A stretch of 64,000 nt of DNA from Sipunculus nudus (GCA_026874595.1 CM049317.1:58888118-58952117); one strand, 5' to 3'. Numbered from the stretch's first letter, positions 1 through 11,068 are shown. Program-made: numbers and translations. Notes: a model not told the origin generated them from the sequence alone.

Positions 1-136
1 TCTCTTTCAAGCAAGCTCAGCGCTCAGATGTGTATGTAATGCCAATGTTAATCAGTTTGAAAATTAATGCTAATTTCTATTAAAACATTTACAGTAAATA
101 TCTTGAATGTCTCACCAGAACGACTCAGTTTCGAGT

Positions 137-400
137 ACCCGGGCTCCGTATCACCCAACAAACGAGTCACACGAGATCAAACGGTACATCAAAGCGCTGG
201 CAGACGTTCATGAAGTTTAACGGAGGTTGGATATTTGATATTGGATAATCAGGATCGATTAACTCTTTAAGTGATCTAAAGACCTCTAGCTTTTTGTGCA
301 CCATTAGTGGGGATTTCCATGCGTAAGCCACCTGAAAAACGATCTCTCCGGGCACATCCCCGAATGTCACGCAAGCATGTACGGGTGTCGAGCTTCATGA
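137..400 (-). CDS. Possible 3'-terminal exon, unknown protein
   Basis: A minus-strand frame without stops runs from about 400 down to a TGA near 167 and reads like real protein, with balanced composition and no repeats (for example WKSPLMVHKKLEVF and FMNVCQRFDVPFDLV). An AG preceded by a short T tract (GTTTTTCAG) lies just before the VAYAWKSP part, so the coding piece could be a last exon of about 54 codons. No domain is recognised, and no upstream exon can be assigned because there is no comparable minus-strand segment nearby. The alternative is a chance open frame of moderate length. It is the least AT-rich piece of the left edge. Confidence is low. Confidence 0.25.
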
Positions 401-566
401 CAGGATTAAATCCTTCAGATATACTTTTCAGATTCCTTTTCCAAACTGATTTTAATATATAATGAACAACACAAGTATAGAAAATAATGTTTTTATTCAT
501 GAAACTTCATGGTTCACACGGATGAACGCAAACTCGGCGAGTGAATACTTGAGGTAACTGCATTAA

Positions 567-602
567 ATGCGGCGGTATCCAGGACCCTGGATACCGCCGC
601 AT
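567..602. repeat. Perfect 17-bp palindrome (hairpin/cruciform)
   Basis: ATGCGGCGGTATCCAGG is followed, after a 2-base centre, by its exact reverse complement. The arms are GC-rich in an AT-rich setting. The structure sits at the left end of the 585-1210 repeat copy. The related copy at 19.14 kb keeps only the core ATCCAGGATCCTG. Confidence 0.8.
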
Positions 603-1210
603 AAAAAGGTTCAGAGTAAACTGGCGAACTTCAAACCCTTTGTCGGAAAAAAATCGTGTAAAATCAAATAGTGCGTTTATGACAAGGAAACTTTAAGTAA
701 TCTAAGGGAGATATAGTACTTTAATTGAATGACCAAGAAATTCAGCTCAATATTTTTTTAGTATGTAAACAAGACTCACTTTTAAAACTTTGCAACCCTT
801 GCGCTTGAACTGTCTCAGAATCTGAAACGATGAACTGCGTGACCTTTGCTCGCTCAGCCAACACGGCCTGTTACCACTGGTTAAACAGGCGGCTGCCGGC
901 CAGCCGTGGCTGGGGAAAAACCCAGAGCAGACATCGTTCCCCGTGTATCACCGTTTATTAGGATAATATATATTCTTCTAATCAACATTAAAGTGGACAA
1001 ACACTGTCTAATTGGTATGTTATATGCGTATTTGATAAGAATATCTTTATTTCTTAACGAATACGACATTTTCAGACGACATATAAGGATTTAATTGTCA
1101 TGTGGAATGTCTCCAGTTTCGTCAAATCATCTTCTAGGGCTCTCGCACAGCGTAGCGTAGTAAGAGAGGACGGGTGCTAGGGCTATACTTGAGGCTCCTA
1201 TTATCGCCCA
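585..1210. repeat. Diverged interspersed repeat, copy 1
   Basis: About 620 bp match 19145-19770 in the same orientation. Shared landmarks in order are CAGGA-CCTG, ATAAAAAG-TTCAG, AAACCCTT, GGAAAAAAAT, ATGACAAGGA, TTGCAACCCT, GGCTRGGGRAAAACCCAGAG and AGCTAGGGCTA. The end motif (GTAGGGAGA then GCCAGGGCTAC) recurs at 60.07 kb. Class unknown; no protein is recognised. Confidence 0.65.
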
Positions 1211-1494
1211 CTGCTGACGAGGCATCTTAACTTGTCAAGACAATAATTTTAAAACTGCTGAAATCGACTGTTAAATTTCGGACTCCCATAAATTTAATTA
1301 TTTTTTTCTGTACGAAATTTCACAGATTTTACGGTATAGAATATTACAAAAAAAATTATCTACCAAGTTTTAGCCCTGCATCAGAAGCTAAATGTTATTA
1401 AACATTTAAGTAGAAGCATGTGTAAAAACTAACAACTAAAATCTTACATGATAATCTAGAATTTCCAATTTAAAATATCTTTTAATATGGAGAC
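1211..1494. other. AT-rich interval, nothing recognised
   Basis: No open frame, splice pair or repeat boundary of note between the repeat copy and the 21-bp minisatellite. Confidence 0.6.
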
Positions 1495-1509
1495 TTGTAC
1501 TGGACTCTG

Positions 1510-1945
1510 ATTCAGACTTGGACTTTGGTTTCAAATGACTTGGACTTGGACTTGGCCTCGAAACTCATGGAGTCAGACTTGATTGGCCTGAACTCAGACT
1601 TGACAGGCCTGAACTCGGACTTGATTGGCCTAAACTCAGACTTGATTGGACTGAACTCGGACTTGAGTGGCCTGAATTTGGACTCAATTGACCTGAACTC
1701 AGACTTGATTGGCCTGAACTCAGACTTGATTGGCCTGAACTTAGACTTGATTGGCCTGAACTCAGACTTGACTGGCCTGAACTCAGACTTGGTTGGCCTG
1801 AACTCAGACTTGATTGGCCTGAACTCAGACTTGACTGGCCTGAACTCAGACTTGATTGGCCTGAACTCAGACTTGACTGGCCTGAACTCAGACTTGATTG
1901 GCCTGAACTCAGACTTGATTGGCTTGAACTCAGACTTGCACTCCA
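1510..1945. repeat. 21-bp minisatellite, open on both strands
   Basis: About 18-20 copies of a unit like GACTTGATTGGCCTGAACTC. The period is divisible by three, so one plus-strand frame (SDLIGLN heptads) and one minus-strand frame (KSEFRPI heptads) stay open throughout. Variants are mostly single substitutions, such as ATT/ACT in the fourth codon. I see no convincing splice sites at either edge, so it is called a repeat and not a protein. It would lie in the second intron or 3' flank of gene A. Confidence 0.85.
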
Positions 1946-2155
1946 ACTCAGATGACTCGGCTATATCACTGTTGCATGTTACATCATGCCACCTTGAAAC
2001 CAGTTTATCCTTTTGGATTTATCCACATTGCTCAATTTGTTTTAAAACTGTTTTGAATATGAAAGGGATAAAATATAGAAAGCTGTATAAATCTGCAAAG
2101 ATATAATAGTCAATATTAAAATAAACTCCAAAGCTGTTGACATAAAAATACTTAC

Positions 2156-2224
2156 GGCAGTTTTTGGCCATGGATACACAAGACCCATCTTTGCATTTCT
2201 TCTGGTATGAAGCACATGTTTCAC
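2156..2224 (-). CDS. Gene A exon 2 (half-LDLa module)
   Basis: Acceptor ATATATAG and donor C|GTAAGT, phase 1-1. Residues follow C-x6-C-x4-C-x6-C with the core CKDGSCV. This is the same spacing as gene B exons 3, 4 and 6. Confidence 0.75.
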
Positions 2225-3879
2225 CTATATATAAACAGAATATAAGGCTCATATACTAATCAGAATCATCATTATAATGTACATAAGTCCTGCACGTTGA
2301 ATTACTAATCACATACTGCGTTACAGGCTTCTGTAGATCCGGGGTAGAGCACAGGACTCAAAGCTGGGAGATTGTGAGTTTGACTCTCAGCTGAGGTGGT
2401 AAGATTTTCATGGTAAGCCCCACCCATGGTGAGCACTCTGCAGGCTTAATGGGAAGGCTGTGCCCAATGTCCATGTTTCATTCAAAATGAGTGTACCTTT
2501 CAGGGGTTGGTATGACCCAGCAATGGGTATGATTACACACTCAGGGCCTGCAGGTGAAGCAGTCACCTGGCCTGGTTAACACCAGGATATAAAATGAGAG
2601 GAAGCGTGTGATACTGCCCTGTCACAAAGTCCAAAACCAGAATTGTGCATATTACATATATTTAGATTAAGCTAGCATTAAAAAATGGAGGCGATTATCT
2701 CCACCAAAAAATATTTAAAAAAAAAAGACACATAATGTGGTTGGTTTCATATTCGCAAGGTTAAATTATCACTATTCCTGCTTTTTTATGTTTCCTGAGG
2801 GTTCCATTTTTGCTATCTCACCATTCATAATTCTACACAGATAATGTTCTTTAATGTTTCAATCATTAAATATGCTTGTAAAAATTTTACAATTTGAAAA
2901 GGACCCTGGTAATATCAATAGAGTTGAAATTCTTGTTCACAATAGAAATAGTGTAATGTGAAAATTCATATTCTTTCTTATATCAATTTGTGATGTAAGG
3001 ATAACATAAAAGTTTTTGGTTATATTAACTTTTATATGAAAAGTTTAAAGTGAAATTAAAAATCCATTAAGAAAAGAAATATTAACAGACTATGATAAAA
3101 CTCGAACTTCATGATGGTAGGTCAAGTGAGATGGTAGTACCGTTTGATGCCTCATTTTCACATTTACCAGTTAAACTAGGTATGAGGAGTTACTTCTTTT
3201 TGCATCATGCACAAGGCTACATGGGCCTGGACAGTCGAGCAATCAAATGCTTAGCTCACTCAGTTAGGGGATCGAGGCGAGATCCCTTTCATGGACACGA
3301 GGGTGAGTTGTTGTGGTATGTCTACAGGGCTCAACATTAACTTTAGAAAGTACTTTCCCAGTCAGACAAGTAACATCTAGCATTTACTTGCCCTTCATGA
3401 ATTTTTACTTGCCCTATAAATATTACTGATTGTATTCAAGAACACAAAGATCCCTTTTCAAGCCTTTACATGGGTAAAGGTTTCCGTTGGACCTACTTGC
3501 CTGACTGGTCAAGTAGGAGGAGACTTTTAGTTGCCCTTCCACTATTTTCTGGAACTTTCACTTGCCCCGGGCAAGCAGTTCACAGTTAATGTTGAGCCCT
3601 GGTCTTGATTTCCTGCACCCCTACGGACTACTGAATGACACAATCTGAGCTATGAAGAGTATGTTCCATTACTTATTATAACCAGCTGTGCAATCCATGA
3701 AAAATAAGTTTATATTTTTAATTTATGAACTGAGAAGTATTAATTTAAAGCATATCAACTTGGCGAGTCTAGAGGATAACTATTCTATTCTGAATACTCA
3801 CCAGTAGCCTGTGAGAAGAAAACAGAAAAGAAGGCTCCAATCAACAAGCTTTGACATCTTGCTTCAATCTTCATGATAC
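2156..3879 (-). CDS. Gene A: secreted/membrane protein, N-terminal two exons
   Basis: Two minus-strand exons match the first two exon types of gene B. Exon 1 follows the acceptor TATTGCAG, with ATG at 3874-3872, exactly the arrangement at 21339 (TTGCAG, GTAAA, ATG). It encodes 24 residues with a hydrophobic core (LLIGAFFSVFFSQA), a typical signal peptide, and ends in phase 1 at G|GTGAGT. Exon 2 (2224-2156, 69 bp, phase 1-1) encodes one four-cysteine half-LDLa module. No further module exon is visible down to position 1, so the rest lies outside the window or the gene is a fragment. The product is probably exported, and by analogy with gene B membrane-anchored. Function is unknown. Confidence 0.7.
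2318..2640 (+). mobile_element. tRNA-derived SINE, family 1, copy 1
   Basis: A head with RNA polymerase III-like boxes (A-like GGGGTAGAGCACAGGA, B-like GAGTTTGACTCTC) is followed by a body with GCAGGCTTAATGGGAA, CCTTTCAGGGGTT, GGTTAACACCAGGATATAAA and ATGAGAGGAAGCGTGTG. The same order occurs on the minus strand at 39950-39645 and, without the head, at 36425-36255. It lies inside gene A intron 1. Confidence 0.75.
3325..3601. mobile_element. MITE with CAGGGCTCAACATTAACT inverted ends
   Basis: Both ends carry CAGGGCTCAACATTAACT in inverted orientation; the interior repeats TTACTTGCCC-like words. CAGGG ends resemble hAT-type MITEs, but I see no clear 8-bp target duplication. A truncated relative lies at 21050-21160. 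Confidence 0.7.
3802..3879 (-). CDS. Gene A exon 1 (signal peptide)
   Basis: Coding 3874-3802 (24 codons plus one base), preceded by five untranslated bases and the acceptor TTCTATTGCAG. Donor is G|GTGAGT. A basic N-terminus (MKIEAR) precedes a 14-residue hydrophobic stretch. Confidence 0.7.
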
Positions 3880-4224
3880 CTGCAATAGAAGAAATGATGA
3901 ATGTATATCAGGATTAGTGGTGAGTCAATTAATGGATTATATCAATCAATGATTGGTCATTTTCTTTCATAATTGGTTACACTGGTTGTATTTTTGCATA
4001 ATAATTCACAAATGATTATGTATGTGCATTCTAAGAAGTCATATTAACCAGAACAAGCAAATTCAAGAAATTTATGTTCCCCGCTTTCGCCTTCAAGTCT
4101 GGGATGATTTTAAAGTCTGTGGTGAGTACATATAGTTTTAACCACTCTCAAAAGATGGCAGCACCATGCAAAAAATTCAAGTATTTATGTCCATGGCTGG
4201 CAAACCATGTTGGTGATTAGTGAA

Positions 4225-4480
4225 ACTAAATGTGCAAATTCATCATATAAAAAAATGAAATATCATATTGTATTATTATCTCGTAAGACAGACACTCCAA
4301 AATCAATCCCAACCAAGGTAAGCATGAGAGCAATTTCTGACCAAAATTTGAATGAAATGTGATAAAATTTAGGAAAGTTATAGCACAGAAACGAAAAAAA
4401 CTGACGGATGGACAGAGAGACAGACAGACAGACAAACCCAAATTAACATCCCCCGTTCCTTCCAAGGAAGCGGGGGATAA
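4225..4480 (-). repeat. GTCTGTCTGTCC interspersed repeat, copy 1
   Basis: On the minus strand it reads GGGTTTGTCTGTCTGTCTG, then ATAACTTTCCTAAAT, TTGCTCTCATGC and CCTTGGTTGGGATTG. The same order is on the plus strand at 33040-33480 and 39955-40440. No protein is visible. Confidence 0.7.
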
Positions 4481-4914
4481 TAGATATCCTCACTCAGTCA
4501 AGTAGATAAGAAAGATGGCTATAATTTAGGAGATAAAACACACCACAGAGTGAATACTCTTTGTTGTCACAGAATTATTGAATGAATTGTATAATCGAAA
4601 TGTTCATATAAAATGTAATAATTATTTGCATACAAATTGTCACTTTAAAGTGTTAACATTGACTAATGACTGAGTGGTGAGAGTATACAAGGTGAAGACA
4701 TCATCACGGGTATGGCTGGCCCTGCAAAGTGTTCCTTATCCCAAACATTCAGCCTCCATTCACGAATGGAGTCTGAACACCTGTGGGGGTAGAGTTTTTA
4801 CAACTGATTGGACATTACCCCTTACAGGAATTTCATGCATGTTAAAAGGAGATCTGAATGCATATTACCTAAGGACACCCAATAGATGGTGGCTCCCTCA
4901 TGACTGACATATGT

Positions 4915-5050
4915 TGTTGCCCGAGCGTTTCATGCGCTATATTGATGTTGACTCCTGTGATCACGCCCGGTCCACTGTTTTGAACAGTTATTAACAGGAG
5001 TAAGCAAACAATTTCAGAGCATTGCCTTATAAGTGATTGGGCCCCTAAAC
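4915..5050 (+). repeat. Diverged repeat shared with 26.6 kb
   Basis: The segment GTCCACTGTTTT-AACAGTT-ACAGGAG-AAGCAAAC and the TAAGTGATTGGGCCCCTAAA that follows correspond to 26630-26770 in the same orientation. Function unknown. Confidence 0.5.
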
Positions 5051-5690
5051 AGGTTTAAGCTAAACAGATGACTTCATTGATTTAGTTTCAACCTACAAAT
5101 CTGGCTATCAAACAGGTGAAATTAACTGCTTGAAGAAAGACTCTTTAAATACATAAAATGTATTTAAAGCAAATTCGGCTTCAACAATATAACTATATAC
5201 ATGTATTAATTTATATTTTTTCTCTGAATAACAGAAAAGGGTCATTATTTTATTAACTTATGATTGAAGTGAAATTTTGCTTCCTTTTGAAAGACACATA
5301 AACATATTTGTATCACACTTAAACATATTTTCATAAATCTATATGTAGGAGTGTTGGAAACTAAGTATTGGTATCTAGTTCACTCAATTTACTGCACTTT
5401 GGTACTGTTATAGCGCCAACCACAATGTAACTCCAATATTAAACAAACGTATCACTTACATATAGAAAATAAATGTCCTATAAGTATAATGACCACAATA
5501 GATTGGCCGCCTAAGTGGAGTTATTTCACTGCAGTTAGATGCACATCTATTTTATTATAGTCTGTTCCACCAAGGGGTGCTCATATCATTTAGGCGAAAA
5601 GTATGTGACAATATGTGATAATGACAGAACTGTATGAGCACTACAGTGATAGAGGATGAACATTTCATTCAGACTTATACATGTTACTAT
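5051..5690. other. AT-rich interval, nothing recognised
   Basis: No exon-like open frame or clear repeat unit was found here. Confidence 0.5.
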
Positions 5691-5694
5691 TCTA

Positions 5695-7340
5695 AAGCTT
5701 TACACGTAATTGTATCCGCCAAAACAGAGTTTTGCGGATACTATGTTTTCAGCTGCACGCCGCCGCTGCCGGGTAGGTGTCCAGAGAACTCCTCCGTAAC
5801 CGCTGGGTGGAATTTTACAAAACCCGGGATTATGTTCGGGTCACATGTGAACTGCTGCGCCCCGATTTTGTTTTGACCTCTGACCTTTCCTCTGTGCTCT
5901 GCGTCTGTTTGTGCGTCTGTTTCCACACATAAACCCACGTATCACCGGAACCGTTTGACCGATCAGGAAAATTTTCTTGCACAAATGTAGCCCTTGGAGA
6001 GCTTTATAACATACACAAAAAATGGTGGCGCCACCTGCAACCATGTTTGCACAGTGTCCATCTGTTCGTCTGCCTTGGGTTAAAATCACTCATATCTCTG
6101 CAGTGACTTGACTAATTCACCAGAAATTCGGCATGCTTATACATCCTGGATAGCTTTTCTGATTTTATGACAGGTGGAGCCACCTACATTCACGTTTACG
6201 CTGCAGACATCCAAGCTCATATCTCGGGAACCGTTTAACCGATCAGGAAAATTTTTTGCTCAAATGTAGCCCTTGGAGAGCTTTATAACATACACAAAAA
6301 ATGGTGGTGCCACCTGCAACCATGTTTGCACAGTGTCCATCTGTTCGTCTGCCTTTGGTTTAAATCACTCATATCTCTGCAGTGACTTGACTAATTCACC
6401 TGAATTTCGGCATACGTATACATCCTGGATAGCTTTTCTGATTTTATGACAGGTGGCGCCACCTACATTCACGTTTACGCTGCAGACATCCAAGCTCATA
6501 TCTCGGGAACCGTTTGACCGATCAGGAAAATTTTTTTGCACAAATGTAGCCCTTGGAGAGCTTTATAACATACACAAAAAATGGTGGTGCCACCTGCAAC
6601 CATTTTGCACAGTGTCCATCTGTTCGTCTGCCTTGGGTTAAAATCACTCATATCTCTGCAGTGACTTGACTAATTCACCTGAAATTCGGCATGCGTATAA
6701 ATCCTGGATAGCTTTTCTGATTTTATGACAGGTGGCACCACCTACATTCACGTTTACGCTGCAGACATCCAAGCTCATATCTCGGGAACCGTTGGACCGA
6801 TTGGGCCAAAATTTGCATGTGTATAGATCTCACATAGCTCTTTATCATACGCAAAACTGGTGGCGCCACCTGCAGCCATTTTTGCACAGCTCCTGTCTGT
6901 TTGTCTGCCATGGGATAAAATCACTCATATCTCGGCAGTGGTTTGACATATCTGCCTAAAATTTTGCAGGTTTATACATCCCGACAGCTCTCTTGATTTT
7001 ATGACAGGTGGCACCACCTGCATTCTAGTTTATGCAGCAGACATCCAAGCTCATATCCTGGGAACCGTTTGACCGATTGGGCCAAAATTTTGCATGTGTA
7101 TAGTTCTCACATAGCTCTTTATCATACGCAAAACTGGTGGCATCACCTGCAACCATTTTTGCTCAGCGTCCATCTGTTCATCTGCATTGGGCTAAAATCA
7201 CTCATATACATGTAGTGGTTTGACTTATCTGCCTTAAATTTTGCGTATGTATACAACTTGGACAGCTTTCTGGATTTTGTGGTGGGGGGGCAACCTACAT
7301 ACACAATTTGGCTGCAGACATCCATGCTAATATGCAACAC
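5695..7340 (+). repeat. GGTGGCGCCACC composite repeat with ~280-bp tandem units
   Basis: The left part (AATTGTATCCGCCAAAACAG) matches 37035. It is followed by about five head-to-tail units of roughly 270-285 bp. Each has ACCGTTTGACCGATCAGG, TTGGAGAGCTTTATAACAT, GGTGGCGCCACCTGCA, CAGTGTCCATCTGTTCGTC, TCACTCATATCTCTGCAGTG and ATTTTATGACAGGTGG. The first three units are nearly identical, and the last two diverge (GACCGATTGGGCCAAAATTT). Related pieces sit at 27.5-30.2, 37.0-37.5, 38.8-39.3 and 58.4-58.8 kb. The open frames inside are repeat artefacts. Confidence 0.85.
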
Positions 7341-7691
7341 TCTATTTCCCCTTGCCACTCAATCCATGCCTCACTCCACCCGTTCCACTCTGATTTAGGC
7401 GGATACACGTAGTCGCTTGTCAACTACCGGTATTCTAGTTTACAATCTTTTTAATACCTCTTTGTATAGAAAGTGAAGAATAGCATCTCCTTGTCTCCTT
7501 TTTTTTCAGTTAGTTCTAAGATCCAGATTAGTGTTAACACAGGAATGCATAAACCTAATTAAACCCCTGGATGAAATTTATATGGTTTATGGTTTTTTCA
7601 GTATCCATCTATATCACAAGTATATCTCTTGTGATACAGACCTAAATATTTATAAACAGGCCTATCTTGTGTGTTATATTTTTAGTCAGCT

Positions 7692-7913
7692 GCAACTATA
7701 TCTTATTGACAACTTGAATTTTCAATTGACATCTGTCTGTGTTATCCAACCAGAAATAAAATGGACCTCTAACAATATAGTTTTAAAAGGGGCACTGGGA
7801 AAGCAACTATATCTTATTGACAACTTGAATTTTCAATTGACATCTGTCTGTGTTATCCAACCAGAAATAAAATGGACCTCTAACAATATATTTTTAAAAG
7901 GGGCACTGGGAAA
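7692..7913 (+). repeat. Recent 111-bp tandem duplication
   Basis: Bases 7692-7802 are repeated at 7803-7913 with only about one difference (AATATAG versus AATATAT). As 111 is 37 codons, the 139-codon plus-strand frame at 7531-7950 remains open through both copies. That frame has no recognised domain. Confidence 0.85.
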
Positions 7914-8356
7914 GCATGTCTTGGATTCAAACTCTGACATGGTATTATAGACACAAACAACCATTAAGACATGTATTTTGACTTAGTAGTTATCCAACAT
8001 GATTTCTGATATACCTTTGATGTCAGACATCACATATATCCATTCTTTAGCCGTGATGATCAGCTATGGGCTACTGATTATTAAATCAATACCACGGTCG
8101 ACTCATCACAGTCCCGTTTGCTTCATTTTGGTAGCCAGGCCTGCTGAACCATGAATAGCTAATTGATTATGTGTGGAGAACATTGCCATTCTCCCCTTGT
8201 TGTGACTGTGATAAGCAAAAACCATTTCTATACATATCTGTTCACATTTAAACATAACGGAATTGACTTGGGTTCTTGGAAGCTTTTGATTCTTAACAAG
8301 AAATAAGTGACATGTTTTGACACCTGAGCAGTGTCCTTGTGACTACAAACAGAGCT

Positions 8357-8405
8357 TATAAAACCTAAACCAGCAGTGGACTTATCAGTTCACAATGTCA
8401 GAACG
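8357..8405 (+). promoter_or_regulatory. TATA plus initiator-like core promoter with tiny first exon
   Basis: TATAAAA at 8357 is followed 28 bases later by TCAGTT, a good metazoan initiator. ATG at 8395 comes next, then TCA GAA CG and a splice donor GTACGT at 8406. The spacing is textbook, but no downstream exon could be assigned, so this may be coincidence. Confidence 0.3.
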
Positions 8406-8957
8406 GTACGTGTCTGTTCACTGCTGTTTTTCACCACGATTAGTGCTGCAAATCGTATTGTATTATAACATATACGACTGTTTATTTAGTGCGATACACA
8501 CGCACCTACATTTGTGTGTCAGTACAAGATAGACATCCTGAAAGGTCCCAGGATAGGTAAGTCCAGTATGCAATAGAAAACTATTCTGTGAAAATTGGAC
8601 ATGAATTCAGCTGTATCAGACATGTGACACAGTGACAAGTGGCTCTCCTATTAAATGGTTACCAGCACCTAGCAGGAATCAACACCCATCACACAGCCAA
8701 ACACGCTAGCCTAGAAGATGAGCTCCTACCCTTCATCTGGTGTCCACATCAGACTCACCCGGTAACCTCTTATCACACACTCGCCTTGTTTGCTTAATGT
8801 ACTACTTGTTAAGACAGACAAGCAGTACTGGTTGTACCTTGGTCAAGGGCTACGTAACATATAAACTTTTTCAAGAAATTAGATTACAAAATACTGAAGC
8901 CAGCCAATGCTGTCATACAGTGGTGTCAATTTATCTTCCAAGGTGGGGGGGGGGGGG

Positions 8958-9915
8958 GGGACACACACGGCAACAGGACAACTACCCCCAGACAATTACC
9001 CCCCCCCCCCCGACAATTGGACAATTATCCCCCAGGACAATTACCCCCCCATACAACAACCCCCGGACAGTTACCTCCGGTACAATTACCCCCCGGACAA
9101 CTACCCCCTGGACCATTACCCCCATAGTATAAATTACACATTTAAAGTACACATTATACATTTAAATATATTCTGTGTTGCTAATGAGTAGCACAGAATG
9201 CCAAAGAAATAAATAAAATTAATTGCAAACATAAAATAAAAAGAAAAAAATCACTTTAGATAATAATATCATGCTATTACTTATTATGATATTACTTATA
9301 GAGACTGGTAAGAATGGATCAGAATGAATGGTATTCCCTATTTGAATGGAATTATATTGTAAGCTTGCGGGTGGTCATATGGACCATATCTTTACAAAGC
9401 TTTTGTTTTACAACTTGCCAATGTAAAGCATATTTCATATAATGGAATTTTTACCATATATTTACAATTATTTTTACAATACACAATACAATCATCTGAT
9501 AGGCATTGCCTAGAACTGGTAAACAGCTACTGAAAACTTAATGTAATGGATTTTTTTTTCTATTTTTACAATACACATGATGTATGTACCTATGCTTGGT
9601 TTGAAATATATTATCACCGGTATTTGTTTTACTTACAATCATAATATTTTACTTTTAGTTTGAACAATGTGTACTTTAAAAAGTGTTATTATACCATGGG
9701 GGTAGTTGTCCGGGGTTAGTTGTCCAGGGGGTAATTGTACCGTTGGGTAATTGTCTGGGGGGTAGTTGTCTAGGGGCTAGTTGTCCAAGGGGGTAATTGT
9801 CCCGGGGGTAATTGTCTGGGGGGTAATTGTCCAGGGGGTAATTGTCGGGGGGGGGGGGGGGGGGTAATTGTCCTGGGGGTAATTGTCTGGGGGGGTAGTT
9901 GTCCTAGAGCTGACA
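8958..9915. mobile_element. Inverted-repeat element whose arms are 14-bp minisatellites
   Basis: The left arm (about 8960-9160) consists of degenerate units such as GGACAATTACCCCC. The right arm (about 9670-9905) is the reverse complement, GGGGGTAATTGTCC units. Beyond the minisatellites the inner edges also match: CCCCCATAGTATAA...TTTAAAGTACAC on the left against its complement GTGTACTTTAAA...TTATACCATGGGGG on the right. GACACACAC flanks both sides, a possible but low-complexity target duplication. The interior is AT-rich with no open frame. Confidence 0.7.
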
Positions 9916-9984
9916 CACACACATACATGCACTCATATACATATATACAGTTCAGTCCGCTTTTATGTCACCCCATAACAATAT

Positions 9985-9990
9985 ACATAC

Positions 9991-10063
<73 letters not shown>

Positions 10064-10080
10064 CATATATATATATATCT
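9985..10080. repeat. (TA)n microsatellite
   Basis: Mostly uninterrupted TA dinucleotides. Open frames of alternating Tyr and Ile here are artefacts. Confidence 0.95.
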
Positions 10081-10105
10081 ATCTCTCTCTTTTTATAGCC
10101 ACCAA

Positions 10106-10155
10106 GGGTGACTATAAAATGTTAGCTATATCTGGGTGTACATTTTATAGTCACC
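10106..10155. repeat. 16-bp stem hairpin
   Basis: GGTGACTATAAAATGT and ACATTTTATAGTCACC are exact reverse complements around a loop of about 15 bases. The surrounding phrase (CACCAAGGGTGACTA...AAGACGTTTCATC) recurs diverged at 53180-53270, so this belongs to an interspersed repeat. Confidence 0.6.
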
Positions 10156-10159
10156 ACCC

Positions 10160-10920
10160 CAAGTATGCACTTGGGAGGGATTCTAACCTCTGTATGATCT
10201 GTATCTGTAAAAGGGAGAAAACCCCTTAGTAACTCGAGTATCTCATTTTTTAAAGACAAAATTCTGTTATGATAAGCTAACTGCATAAATTCCCTGCTTA
10301 ATTAAGTCTTATAAAACGGGACCAGTACACAAAACATTGTTGCTGCTACATATACTGTAACTATTTCTGTCATGGCGGTTATAAGAGTATGACCCGTGTC
10401 TTCTTAGACCAAAATATACAATAACTAAAGTAAATGCACTTACAGTTGTCAATATGTTGTTTTATGGAAAATAAGATACTTTTGCCATGGTAAAGAAGTT
10501 TAAATGTCACCGAATCCTTGAAACTGAGAATAAAACTGCCATTTCCAGAAAATACAATCATATCGTGGTCAAATACCTCTTATCTTTATATATGGGGAGG
10601 CGATGAATCAGTCATCCGTTAAAGGTGCAAGACGTTTCATCGCTGCAGGCAGCTACTCTTTTTAGTGTCTATATGACACATTCAAATACATTAGCCATTT
10701 GTATGACACATTTCAATTATTAATCATATTTCAAATATATTACTATTAAGTTTACTCTTTAAGAAAATAAAGTACTATGTTTCCAGTATAAGACTAATAA
10801 TTAAGTTCATTCTAAACCATTTTTAGATATTTCATAGTAAACTCATAAATGGAACAAAAGTCTATCATTCTTGTTTTTAATATATTTCATGTGCAATATA
10901 TAAATATTATTCTCTGAATA
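10160..10920. other. AT-rich interval, nothing recognised
   Basis: No exon-like frame. It ends in (TG)n and poly-G runs at 10920-10985. Confidence 0.5.
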
Positions 10921-11068
10921 GTGTGTGTGTGTGTGTGGGGGGGGGGGGGAATGATAATATAGTGTGTTTGGGGGGGGGGGGGGGTGATTATATTACTATC
11001 CCCCCCCCCTGCCTTGCCAAAAAGTGGGGCAATAATATATAACACCCCATCATATAGCCCAATTTAAT

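Noticed and set aside
2318-2400. A true tRNA gene
   Set aside because: The A- and B-box-like words belong to a SINE head with a shared 3' body; the cloverleaf pairing is not maintained.
9927-10229. 100-codon frame rich in Tyr-Ile
   Set aside because: Caused by the (TA)n microsatellite; likewise at 31954-32331 and 42059-42313.
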